From NCBI GenBank assembly GCA_036346395.1, contig CM070594.1:58947519-59011518 (forward strand): a DNA stretch of 64,000 nt, written 5' to 3'. The first letter of the stretch is position 1; each line of letters begins with the position of its first letter. The notes under the pieces are model-generated. The model made no database searches and had not been told where the DNA came from. It worked only from the letters and a program-made list of their open reading frames with translations. Made by a program: the position numbers and the translations under genes. Below are positions 1 to 11,851 of the stretch, piece after piece. The DNA comes from Hsuehochloa calcarea (lineage: Eukaryota; Streptophyta; Magnoliopsida; Poales; Poaceae).

Positions 1-860
1 GACGGTGAAGCAAACACGAGGTAGAACGTTGAACGAGGAAGGAGATGGTGGTAGTGGCTCGGCCTGAGACTCACTGGAGATAGAGAAATCGACAATGGCA
101 GTGGCTTGGGGCGGACGAGGAAGATGACTTTGATTATGGCAAACCGCTGTGTGAATCAAAAAAAAATTAGTTGTGGGGAAAGAACAAGGAGAAGGTGGAA
201 CACATTTTGACACAAGAATACATTGATGAAACTCACATGAGTGGGAGATCGGCGGTGGTGGGTGACGCCGGTCTTGGGGAATATGCCGACGGTACACGGT
301 GGTGTCGACAGGGGGAGGTGGAGAGAGCGGTGACGTCGACCGGGGGAGGTGGAGACGACGGCGGTGAGTCAGCTGCGAGCGAAGGATAGAAGCGGCGACG
401 AGATTCATTGATCCGCGCGGGCATGGGAAGGCGACACATGTTGGACAGAGGTGGCGCGACCGATGTCAATAACGTTGGCTGAAGGGGGGCGGACAGGAAA
501 GAGGAAAGCGGGAAGAGAATGAGAAGAGGAGAGGAGGGACAGAGGAAGAAGAAGCTGACAAGTGGGCTAGACTCAAGGGGTATGGTTGTCATTTGTGCAA
601 AAATCTGACAACCGTATGTGCAAAAATCTGACAACCGTATGGGAATTAATGACAACCCTCTCACGATCGTCTAATGGGAGTGGCAAATACGAGATATAAG
701 TTAGAGTGACAATAAAGGAAAGAGCAATTTTGTGATGGCATACGAGGGAACTGGCCAACTTATTGGAAAATAAAAGAATTTCCTCCAAATGATAATGTAA
801 AGTATCTTCAGGGTTCATTATGAAAAAAAGAAAAGAAAAACGTATCATCTGTCTTTTAAC
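1..860. other. Unassigned 5' flank, GA/GC-rich, no gene recognised
   Basis: No reading frame here looks like a known protein. The open frames are short, low-complexity and overlap on both strands. The stretch is purine-rich around 480-560 and holds a small tandem duplication at 595-640. It may be old transposon DNA or distal promoter of the gene that starts at 1697. Confidence 0.4.
595..640. repeat. Two-copy 23-bp tandem repeat
   Basis: A 23-bp unit beginning TGTGCAAAAATCTGAC occurs twice in a row with no difference. It is probably a replication-slippage duplication. Confidence 0.85.
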
Positions 861-1220
861 TTTTTTATTAATTAACTTTTTTAAAATTTTATTTTAAAGT
901 TAACCCCGTGAACTTTATTTTCAATTTTGATCTCTTTGGTTACGCCACCACCCGTGGTATGACAAAACAATATTATCATGTCATATGATAAACCCACTAA
1001 AATAATACTTTTTGTCACGCCACAGATGATGGTATGACCAAACAACACTGTCACGCCACAGGTGGTGGTGTGACAAGAGTTTGTCTAGATACGGGCTGAC
1101 ATGATATTGTTGTTTTATCATACTATGGGTGGTGGCATGACCAAAGAGTTAAAATTGAAAATAAAGTTAGCGATGGTTAACTTTAAAATTTAATTAAAAA
1201 GAGTTAATTAATATAAAAAA
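861..1220. mobile_element. Foldback (MITE-like) element upstream of the PHD/RING gene
   Basis: The left arm, from TTTTTTATTAATTAACTTTT, is matched in inverted orientation by the right arm ending near 1220. Pairing extends about 140 bp on each side and includes the blocks TTTAAAGTTAACC and CTTTATTTTCAATTTT. The centre contains GTCACGCCAC/GTGGTGGCGTGAC-type short inverted repeats. The whole could form a long hairpin. No coding capacity is present. The target-site duplication is unclear because of the surrounding AT runs. The element lies about 480 bp before the start codon at 1697, so it may act on that promoter or be read into its transcript. Confidence 0.7.
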
Positions 1221-1696
1221 TTCGCTGCCTTTCTCCCTGTGGTCCGTCCAAGTTTGATCGGACAGCTTCAGGAAAACTCAGCTGTGGTTCTGTTCGACCG
1301 CGTCGCGAATTGGACCGCACCGCAACCCCGCACCGGCGAACCCTCCCTCCCCTCCCCGTTCTTCCCCGGCCACCGCCACCGACCGCGGCGAGGCGAGGCG
1401 AGCTCGACCGCTTCCAAAACCGCGACGCGGGCTGCCTTACTCCCAACGCCCATGCAGTAGCCGCTTTTCCTCCTCCGCGCCTCCGCAATCGGCGACCCAT
1501 CCGGGCTAATATCCTGCGGTAATCGAGTTCAAGTTTCCCCAATTTGTATCGCGAGATTGCATCCAGCTCTTGTACACCTCCACGATTGGATTAGTCACGA
1601 ATTTTGTTTCGCGGCTGCTGTTTCTGATATACAGGGTTCGTTCGCGGGCGCTCCCGTGTGCCAAAGCTCAGCATCCGCCTCTGATCAGCAAAGTCG

Positions 1697-4600
1697 ATGC
1701 AAATGGATGTAGATGGCGAAACGAGTGGAGCTCTGGGGGAGATGGATGATCTGGTATTGCACACCTTTCCTTTGCATCCTGAAGCTTGCTGTACTGCTTC
1801 TATATTTGCTGCCTCGTTGTTGTGCTATTATCAAGTACTTGCTGGTATTGCCAATTGAGTTGAGGGGAGGAACTCAACTCAATGGCGTGATGCATTGCGG
1901 ATATCAGTGCCCTGGAAGCTGATATGCTGTCTTTTATAGTCAGATTGGTAGCAAGTTTTCTTATGTGATATGTTATGGTGCTTTGCGAGTAAGTCAAGAT
2001 TGTGCTCATCCTGTTACATACTTCTTCTCATGGAGTATGGAAAGGTGTCAATTTAGTCTGGTGGCTATGACATGGGAAAGCAATGCCTGCATCACGATAA
2101 GCTTTTTGGATTATTGGAATAGGTCCCCATTTTTTTTTAGAAAGAAATGGTTTTCGAGAGATGAGAAGCCACACTAATTTCTACCGCTGCATTTTAGTAA
2201 GGAAACAGAAGACAATGATAATGGAATATTTTATTATACATGGGGTTTCTATTTTCTCGTTCCATTTTCTGCCTGATCCCCCACCTTTGTGCTTTAATAT
2301 GGACTTTCCTTCACCAACTTTGCTAGCCACACTGGTGATTTAACGCCGTCAAGTGGTAATGTTTAGGTGAGATGCAGTCTCATGAGTAGTTGTTACTTGA
2401 TACTGTTCAAAGTTGAAAGAAATATCCTATTACTAAATTGGTAAATAATAACAGAGTATAATAAGTATAGTAGTTTTGCATGCTTGCTTTTGTAGGAGCT
2501 ATCTCTTCTTTGTACCTTTAGTCCTTGTTTCCTGACTTAATTATGTTCTGTGCTTTAATATGGTCCATCCAAACTGTTATTTGCAGGAAAAATATGCATT
2601 TGACAATGAAAGTTGCGGCATTTGTAGAGACATTGTCATCGATAGAGGAGTTTTGGATTGTTGCCAACACTGGTAGGGCTTCAATCGCTGATTTATAATT
2701 ATCTAACATTAGTGCATAACTGGATATTGCATTAAGGTCTTGAGGGTCAACACTGTGCAGCTATGGTACTTCCTTGGTTATAATATATAATTATATATTA
2801 CTGGAATGTAAATCAGTATGAGATAGTGAAATCTGTATATGTGATAGTTTCTTGCAAGTATCTAGGCTAAGCCTTTCAGTGCATATAGTTGTTTTGCACC
2901 ATCCAGGTCATAATGATTTGATCCTGCATTTCTGTAACTCTAGTCCATCATTACTTGCTTATTTACTGTTTTACTTCAATGCTTTGCATTGACTCTGCCA
3001 TTTGAAGTTCAAATATTTTACATGATTACATCCAAACTGATGCTCCCATCATTTGCTAGATTCTCAACCTCACATATTGTCTCTTAGTAACTGCTCATTC
3101 TAAGGAATTTTAGAAAAGGATTTGCAGAAGCATAAGTACTGATATTGTTTTTTTTACAGAGTGATACATGATTTTTTTAACTCTAATACGACAAATAAAT
3201 AGTTGAATTTCGTATACCAGGTTTTGCTATACATGCATTGACAACTGGGCTGCCATCACAAAGCGCTGCCCCCTTTGCAAAAGTGAATTTCAGCGTATAA
3301 CATGCACCCCAGTAAGTGAAACATATCCTTGGTGCTGACAATATTTGTTTTGAAGAAATTCTAACAACACCTGTGGGAGAAGTTCAATGGAAATTTTTTT
3401 AGCTCAACGCCTCAAAAGGTAGAACTGCATTCAAATGTATTTTTTTTATTGAAGGTATATGATACTGCTGGAGTTAATAATGAAGACGAATACTCTTTAA
3501 CCAGGTAAAGTCCCAAGTCCTTGTAAAAGTTTCAGTTTGCACATGTCAGTTCAAGATTCGTGTGATTAATTGTTATGTTATTTACTCTGTGGTTCCCCTG
3601 TTTCCTCATAATGTAGACTCTTGCTATCATTATTTTTGGCCTTCATCTCGTAATGACGCGTGTTCATCATCAGCTTAAGTACAGAATTACTTTTAGTCAT
3701 CAAATCACAGTGCTACTGAAAGCTCTTCCTCAGTCAAGGATAACAAAAATTGGTAATTGAGTCACCTGACCATGTTAGGCAGGAAATGTTGCTGTATACC
3801 TTGATGCTTGTGTGTAATCTCATAATTTGCCTGTGAACTCGTGTCATATCCTTTGGTCCACGAATGTCATGATTGCAAATTTCTTCTTTGACACTTCCTT
3901 TAATCTTATTTTAATTTATTTACAACTATGCACAAAAATAAAATTAAGGTTATTTTCATTACTTCTCCTATTTGTGTTCCTTATTGTGCAGTGGTGATGA
4001 TGATTGGTATGTGCAAGGGGAAAACACTGCACTTTCCTTCCCATCATACTATATTGATGCAGAAGTAACAATATTCAAATATCACTCATCATTTCCTTTC
4101 AAACCATCATACTTATTTATCTCACAAAGTTGATCGCGTGGCTTGCTATTTTTCCCCATTCTTCAGGCAGTAGTTTGTTTGGATGATGTTGATTGCAAGA
4201 TTCGGAGTGGACGTGTGACAGCTGATGATGATTCAACTTTCGATACATCAATTGCTTGTGATTCCTGTGATATATGGTACTTACAACTGTATTATTGTCA
4301 TTATGAAAGTGTCCACTATTAGTTGAGACTTGGATACCATATTTCTTTTCTAATTATTGTGATCCTTAAGCCAGGTATCATGCTATATGTGTGGGATTTA
4401 ATCCAGAAATGACATCTGAAGATTCGTGGTTGTGCCCAAGGTAATTTGATATATTCTGACTCCTCTCTTTGATCACTTCTCGCCAGTGGTGAGTATGTTT
4501 GGTTTTGTCTGCTTTTGTAATACTTAAATTATCAATTCCATTTTATAGATGTATGTCTACTGAAGTGAAACAACAGGCAGATGTTATCTTGAAGCAAAAC

Positions 4601-7600
4601 TTCAGTGGAGATTGTGTAATTGATTCTGATAGGACAACTAGTGATGCATCATTTTCTGGGAGGGTGTCAGTATCTGTTGCTGACGAGGGTGAAACTGCCC
4701 TTGTTGTTTCGATGGTTGGTGTACATTCTGAAATTGGGGATGGTCTATCAGAAGCTTCACTAGGCTTGAAAACAGATCAGGAAGCATTTAATTGCAATTC
4801 ATATCCAAGTTATTCCAAAGATGATTCATCACATGATGCTGTTGCAGATGCCAGTATCCTGAGGAACACAGATAGTTTCAGTAGATCACACGATAAATAT
4901 TCTGAAATGAATCTTGTCTGCACGGTTTCTTCTGAGCCAACAGAAAGGTCATTGGAATTTTCGCCAATACGTGAGTCAGCAACTACCTTATTTAGCTCAG
5001 AGCAGGGTAACATGTCAAATGAACAGTTAGAAGTACCACAGCATGTGTCATCCTATTCATTATTACATAGCAGTAAGGAGGCTAAAAATACAGGAGAGGA
5101 GAATGCAGTGTCTAGAAACAATAATGACAGGTCTCCTGTCATTAAATCTCCACAACTTTCCTCACCAGGTATGTTGGGTAATTTGCCTATTCCAGCACAC
5201 TACTTGAAAAACCTCATACTTCTAGTTTATAAGAAATTGGTATGCTTCAACATGTCCAAACTTCTTGTTCAATCAACATATTCAAATGCTTAACTGTTTA
5301 AGTACACCATCTGCTGTTTTAGTTGTATATTCTTTAGAAGTTTGTTGATTTCATAGTGTGAAAAGGAAACTGTTACATACAACAAAACATGTATATTTGA
5401 TAGCTTGTTTTATTTGGATATGCCATGACTACTATACTTGCCACAACTATGAAAAGTAATTCCATGTCAACCACTGTATTTCTTATCACTTTGCATACTA
5501 AGTAACTTCAAATTGTGAAGTGGCATGGCCTAATCTTGTTTGGTTATACTGCATCTTTTTCTGTTCTAAGACCAGATCTTGTGGTCATTGCATTATGCAG
5601 CCAACATGACATCTTCTCTTCTATCAATGCAGCTAGTAAGACAGCACGATCGGCTGACATAGATATGATCGACGCAGATGCAGTTCAGCAGATAAGAAGT
5701 GCTCAGAACACACAGTTGCTACCCATGTAAGAAATCTTTCAAAGCTTAACTCATTTGCAAGAACTACTGATTGTCACACGAGAGTTGCATAAATTTACAC
5801 AATATGGCGTGTTCATGTAAAGTTTGACAATTTCATTTCAGTAGTCATTATTTTATTTTATTTGTTCAGGCATGATGGACATAATAGCAGTGACATGGAA
5901 GAAGTGAAAGGCATGGAATCAGTAAATGAAATTGGACATCCTGCAAAGAAAGCAAAACTTGAAGTGCCAGATCAGGAAATGCATCTGATTAGAAACTACG
6001 GTGTTTCTTCAACAGACTGTCATACTTCTTCTAGTGCAGCAAAAGCTGTTGTCTGTGATACGTCAGAATTTGCTCCACAGGATAAATCTGTTCCTGATAT
6101 AATGAGTATAGTTGGAGAGGACTACAGAAGAGATCCTGGTAGAGAGCTGGCAAAACCTGTCGGAAGAAGAGCAGGAGATAAGCCTGGCCTTAGAGTGAAA
6201 AAGATTTTCCGAAAGGAAGAAGGAAAAGAATCATCTGTCGTAGTTAAAAAGCTACAACAAGAGATAAGGGAAGTAGTTAGAGATACTGGTATTAGTATAC
6301 TCGAGAAGGATAATGCTTTTGATGAAAAACTTTTGACTGCTTTCCGTGCAGCAATTGGAAAGTCGGTGGATGGACCAGCCAAAAGAACCAATCCGTCGCT
6401 CATAAGAACAAGGAGGTCATTGCTTCAGAAGGGCAATATACGTGAGAATCTGACCAAAAAGTTGTATGGAACATCCACGGGAAGGAGACGAAGTGCATGG
6501 CACCGTGATTGGGAGGTAGAATTCTGGAAATACCGTTGCTCCCCAGGGATAAATCCTGAAAAAATTGAGACACTGCAATCAGTACTTCAGCTACTCAAGA
6601 AATCCTCAGACACTGGCATAGACAAAGAAAGTGCTCGAGAGAAAAAAGGCGAGAACACCAATTCCATTTTGTCGAGGGTATATTTGGCTGATGCATCAGT
6701 TGTTCCCAGGAAGGATGATATAAGACCTCTCTCTGCCCTTGCAGGATCCTTACCATTAGATAAAAATAGCCAAATTGAAGCTAACAATAGAGCACCTAAC
6801 AAACCTGCACCAGGGACAACGATCAAAATCAATTCACCCAACAGCACCGGAAAAGTATCGAGTTCTTCGATCCTAAGTAAAGAAGCATCTAACAGAAGAG
6901 AAAATAAAAATAGTCAGGGAGCACAGAATCAACAAAACCAATCTTCTGGTGATATCCAGCATGACAAAAGAAAATGGGCTCTTGAGGTCCTTGCAAGAAA
7001 AAATGCCAGCTCTGTCACAATCAAAGACGAAACTGAAGGCACTGATGATCTCAAGGGGAACTACCCTCTATTAGTATGTGTCAGCTTATTTTTAAAAACA
7101 AAAGAAGTTCATTAACAACTCCTCTATAAACACTAATTTATTTTATTTTCTTAGGCACAACTTCCTGTGGATATGAGGCCACAGCTCACAACTGGCCGCC
7201 ATAATAAAGTTCCCATATCAGTTAGACAGGTAATCATTCAGGGAGGCCTTTATTGTGCTACACATTTCTGGCTTCATCGTTTTCTCCTTTTTCAGTCAAA
7301 CCATTATCAAAGGCTATCTGTTTACATTTCAACTAAATTTTGATTATAAATTCTAAGAATTCTTGTATTTTTTTATCCAATGGTCAAGTTATCAACCAAA
7401 CTTATGTATCTCAGGCACAGCTTTACCGCGTCGCTGAGCAATATCTTCAGAAAGCAAATTTGGATGTGATTCGCAGATGTGCAGATACTGAATTGGCTAT
7501 TGCTGATGCTGTCAATGTAGAAAAGGATATTTACGAAAGGTCCAATAGCAAATCAGTTTATGTGAATCTTTGCTCTCAGGCTACTCGCCAGCCTGCCAAG

Positions 7601-9066
7601 GCAAAATCTGAGGATGATACTTCAACTCTAACTGAAAAGGCTGAATTAGGCAGTGATCCAATATCACAGCAAGTTACAACTGTAAATAACAAAATTGGTA
7701 GCAGTGATGTGGAAGAAGCTCTAAGCAGAGAAGGCCTCTTTGATCCTCCTGCTTCTACTGGACAAACTGAAAAGAGTGACCTAGGTGGTGATCTGGCACC
7801 AGAACAAACTGTGAACAAACATACTGTTGGCTTCAGCAACGTGGAAGAAGCACTAAAAAGGGCAGGCCTCTTTGATTCCCCTCCTAACAGTCCTGATAGA
7901 AAGACCACTACAATTGAAGGTAATTCCAGTACACTTTCCAATTCTCCAAATTTTTCACAAAAAAATACTAAAGTGCAAAGGATACTTTGTTGGTGAATGC
8001 AGGAGAATGCAGTCTTAGGTGCATTGTTGATTTGGACACTGAACCGGGCAAAAGCTTGCAGTCAATTTCTGATTCTAGGATGAGGGATGTATCCTCACTT
8101 AAAGATGATGATTCGTCAGTGCCGATTCATCTTGACGATGCAAATTGTCAAAACCTTGATACATCTTGTCAGCAACCAAAATGTAATTCTGATGAGCATA
8201 AGAAGCTGATGCCCAGCGGAGAAACTACAGATGCAACAGAAAATTTAACCTTATCAGTGAACTTGGCTGAAACCGACAGACGAAGTGTGCGATGCGAAAA
8301 ATCAAGTGGACCAGATAAGGAAATTGTAGTTGATACCAACACGCCTGATGAAGGTACTGGGCATGTAGGGGACCCAAAAGAGATGGAAGTAGTAGCAGGA
8401 GATTTGCATAACCAATCTTGCCATGGGAATAGTTTGCTTAAAGAAGGTGAAGAAGTCAGCAAACCAAAGAATTTGGATTCCACTAGAGAGAAATCTTCCA
8501 GTGACAATCCAGCATTGAACAGTAAACATTCCAAAGGAGACAAGTCAACCCATCCAGCCAAAAGTGGAGATGTATCAAAGAAGCCACAAGCGGATCCAGC
8601 AAATAATAACACATCAGATTCCTCCAGTTCTATATATAAGAAGGTAACCCACTTGTATGTTTATGGTCTAAAAAACCCCACTTGTGTGTTGCACTAAATT
8701 TTGTTTCTAGTTCTTGCAGTTTTCAATTCTTTTTACATGTTTGACTAGCCTGATAATCGCTAAGACTCTGAATACCACTAGGTGTTGCACCGTAGTATGT
8801 TACATAATTACAATTTTACACCGTTCTGAGCTGCTTTGTTTCAATGTATTTAGGTAGAATTGTTCGTGAAAGAGAACATCAGGCCACTTTGTAAGAGTGG
8901 TGTAATTACTGTCGAGCAATATAGGTGGGCTGTCGCAAAAACAACAGACAAGGTTATGAAGTACCACTGTGACGCTAAAAATGCAAACTTTTTGATCAAG
9001 GAGGGGGACAAGGTGAAAAAGCTCGCCCTGCAGTATGTTGAAGCAGCTCAGCAAAAGAGTAATTGA
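1697..9066 (+). CDS. RING and PHD finger protein, PHRF1-like (At4g10930-type)
   Basis: Fourteen exons join in frame with GT-AG introns: 1697-1753, 2587-2672, 3221-3311, 3455-3504, 3992-4064, 4167-4276, 4375-4440, 4549-5168, 5633-5726, 5870-7073, 7155-7229, 7415-7919, 8003-8643 and 8854-9066, giving 1,294 residues. A C3HC4 RING finger covers residues 29-67 (CGIC, CC-QH, CYTC, CPLC). A PHD finger covers about 123-179 (C-x5-C, CDSC, H158, C161, C176-x2-C179). A long Ser/Lys-rich, probably disordered middle follows. Exon 12 repeats the motif VEEAL-x-R-x-GLFD twice. The last exon (residues 1225-1294) is conserved-looking and helical, resembling the C-terminal helical segment of PHRF1 proteins that contact RNA polymerase II. 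RING and PHD together suggest a nuclear, chromatin-reading E3 ubiquitin ligase. That role is inferred from family; its substrates are unknown. A 5' UTR intron may lie at about 1518-1634. The GC-rich leader starts near 1230. Confidence 0.88.
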
Positions 9067-9768
9067 CTCAGCCAGATTTTGTAAAATGTTATAACCGTAA
9101 TGTCGATGCATTTCGTGCCCAGCTGTTTTAGTTCTGTAATTACAACCGCAATTCGGCAATAGGTAAACTTCACACGGGCAAATTGGCCTTTCTTGGCAGA
9201 CTTCTTCCCTTCTAAAAGTGTTTTTTATTTTCAGGACTTCTTTGGGTTTGGTTAGGAGGCTGCGACTGCATAACGGAATCGAAAGGTAAACAATTGTTAA
9301 CTTTGGGGTTTATGTATAGGAGAGGAAGCTTTCTTATGTTTAAGCAGTCCATCGATTGGGAAAGAACAACCGAAAGCAAGGATATATCATTGCATATTGT
9401 ATGAGTGCAGATCAGCAATTTATTAGTAAGTAGTGAAGCACACAGTTAAGTATGATAGTAAGTTATAGTTTTCTCAATGTGATATTTCAGAACTGAAAAG
9501 AAATTATATCCGTAGATTTATACACGCGTGCTTTCGATCAAGGGCTGTGTAACTCGTATACTTAATTAATCAAAGGGCAATGCTTTGACCCTTGCTCATT
9601 TATTACTGCCTCTAACTAGTTCCACTTCTCCCACCACTGTCCACTGCATCATCTTGCTAATCCGAGTCTTCGCCCAAATACTCTCTTAACTCCCCCTCCC
9701 CTCTCTCACAGGAACTGCATCTCTGTATGCTTATACAAGCCTCTGCCCAAATACTTCAAACTCTCAAA

Positions 9769-9820
<52 letters not shown>

Positions 9821-10537
9821 CTCTCTCTCTCTTAGGAACCGACGACCCCCCAACCCCACTCTCACAGGAACCGATGAGGTAGGTCAGAGCTCGCTGCTTT
9901 TTGCGCTTAACAAGTTCGTTCACGATGGCTGGAGCTTGTGCATATGTCTTTCCCTTCTAAGGAGTGGTTGGGGCTCGTTGGATCTGGCGGATCAGAGTGC
10001 GGAAGAGGTAGATGACGAGTGGAGGGTTAGTCGAAGTGCTTGATTTTGTTTCTAATATTTTGCTGCTTCCTCCGGATTGATGTCTTTTACATTACGAAAT
10101 GTGTTGCAACCCATGAGATATTTTGAGATATCAACTTCTTTGAAAATGTTGCATCTGGATTTTTGAGATGATGCGATGTTGAAACCAAAAAAATTGCAAC
10201 CATTACAAAAAATATTGCACACGTTCTCTAGATGTTTTTTTTTTGTTTTGATATGTTGCATTCTTCAGTTGTTTTTGTTGTGACCGTCGAAAAAATATTG
10301 TTCCTAGCACAGGGTCATGTGTTTGTCAAATCAAACTGTTTTAAATATTGTAAATTTCTTGATGATGGCTAAATCCTGATTTCTACTTCGACTCGAATCT
10401 TTTCTCTACCCCTGGCCTCTCATTTCGTTTGACTGATTGGTTTACGTATTTGTTGCACGTATGAATTTTTTTTGTTGCAAATATTATACCCATATATTGC
10501 ATCGGACCATTCATTCGAGCGCTAGTTGCGCCCCCAA
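9067..10537. other. Intergenic: 3' flank of PHRF1-like gene, microsatellite, no gene
   Basis: The 3' UTR of the upstream gene probably extends through about 9067-9250. A CT/CA microsatellite sits near 9.8 kb. The remaining AT-rich sequence up to the aspartic protease remnant shows no convincing coding frame or transposon termini. Confidence 0.5.
9769..9832. repeat. Compound (CT)n(CA)n(CT)n microsatellite
   Basis: An uninterrupted CT run passes into a CA run of about 15 units and back to CT. It is likely length-polymorphic. Confidence 0.95.
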
Positions 10538-11851
10538 TCAAACTGAACATCCGTTTGGCGCGAACCTGACACGTTCCTTCTCCACATCAAACACGACCCG
10601 GAATCCTTGCTGCTGGACGTTGCCGAGCACGTTGAGCCCGTCGTCCGCCGCCTCGAGCCCCAAGCAGTAGTACGTCCGCCGCTTCCCTCCGTCGACGGGC
10701 ACGAGGTAGTTCTCCGGAGGCAGCGCCATGCGTGCACCACCGGCCAAGTGCTGCACGATTCTTGGCACGTTGGCCGTCGCGCTCCCGCGGAGGTCGTAGC
10801 ACGCGTCGAACATCGACAAGTCATCGCTCGCTTCGCATCCGGCCGCGGCGCGCAAGATCGGCGGCGCGCAACGCCGCGCACGCGTCCTCGCAAACCGCGA
10901 TATGGCCGCGTGCGAGTCCACGACGGCCGCCCGCCCGATTCTTTGGGTCCAGCATGAGGTGGCGTTCGAGAACCCGGTGATTCGCTTGCCGCCGACGGCC
11001 GACCATGTTCATGTAGTCTGAGCTCGGGCGCCGCGGTTCGGCAAAGAATGGGTGAACACCGTGGACGACGGCTTCAGGCGTCTTGGCCGACACGAGGTAC
11101 GAATCGCTCCGCGCGCGGGACGTTCGATCGCCGAGGCAGTACGCGAAGAAATGGCCGTAGGCCGCCGCCACCTGCGTCGGGAAGGACACCTTGCCGCGGC
11201 CGACGCCGAGCAGCCCGGCCGCCGAGTCTAACAGCCCCTCGTTGTCGTGGCCGCACCCCAGGGTGACATTGTAGATGTACGTGTCGTTGGAGAAGAGGAG
11301 CCTGTCCGTGGCAAGGTCGCCGGTGCCTTGCCGAGCCGTCGCCATAGGCTATTACGTACCTACAGCCTCCGGCGCAGCTGTCACAGCCGGGGTACCGGAG
11401 CTCGTGGCCGCTGGGCCACGAGCAGGGGATCTGCCTGTAGGTGCTGGATACCCGCGGGTCGTAGAACGAGCTCACCTGATCGTAGCAGTGGCGGCAGGGC
11501 TTGCACTGGAGCCAGACGAGGTCGCTGCCCGTGTCGATGACGAGGAGCGCGCTGGTTGACGGGTTGCCGACGCCGATGAGGGCGAAGTACTCGCCGCTCT
11601 CAAAAGGGAGCCCAGAGATGACGGGAGAGTGGAGGCGGTCGTGGGCGTTCGTGCTAAGGACGTCAGCGCGGTGTAGCGCGCGGCGTCGGCAGGCGGCGGC
11701 GGAGGAGGCTACCTCGCTTGGCGTCGGGCGGGGGCGGGAAGACAGCGTCGCGGTGGACAACGGGGATGTGGAGTGTTCTTAATGGTTCGGTGGCATTGGA
11801 GGCGGAGAAGAGTAGAAGGAGGATGGGGAGCAAAGGTTTGGGCGGCGCCAT
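10538..11851 (-). pseudogene. Aspartic protease (nepenthesin/A1-like) pseudogene
   Basis: Read from 11851 downward, a hydrophobic signal-like N terminus (MAPPKPLLPILLLLF) is followed by the prosegment. The A1 family landmarks then appear: ESGEYFALIGVG, the first catalytic motif DTGSDLVW, a Cys-rich nepenthesin-type insert (CKPCRHCYDQ, CDSCAGGC), YGDGS, GCGHDNEGL, AAGLLGVGRG, and near the end GNVQQQGFRVVFD. These pieces fall in different frames (ORF segments 11851-11663, 11760-11074, 11345-10821 and 10921-10538), so at least three frameshifts are needed to connect them, near 11.7, 11.34 and 10.94 kb. The second active site reads VVDSHAA where the family has DSGT, so the conserved Gly is lost. 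It was probably an intronless secreted or vacuolar protease and is now dead unless the frameshifts are sequencing errors. Confidence 0.85.

Noticed and set aside
171..664. Overlapping open frames on both strands at the left edge of the window
   Set aside because: They are low-complexity, mutually overlapping, without family resemblance or splice context, and explained by base composition.
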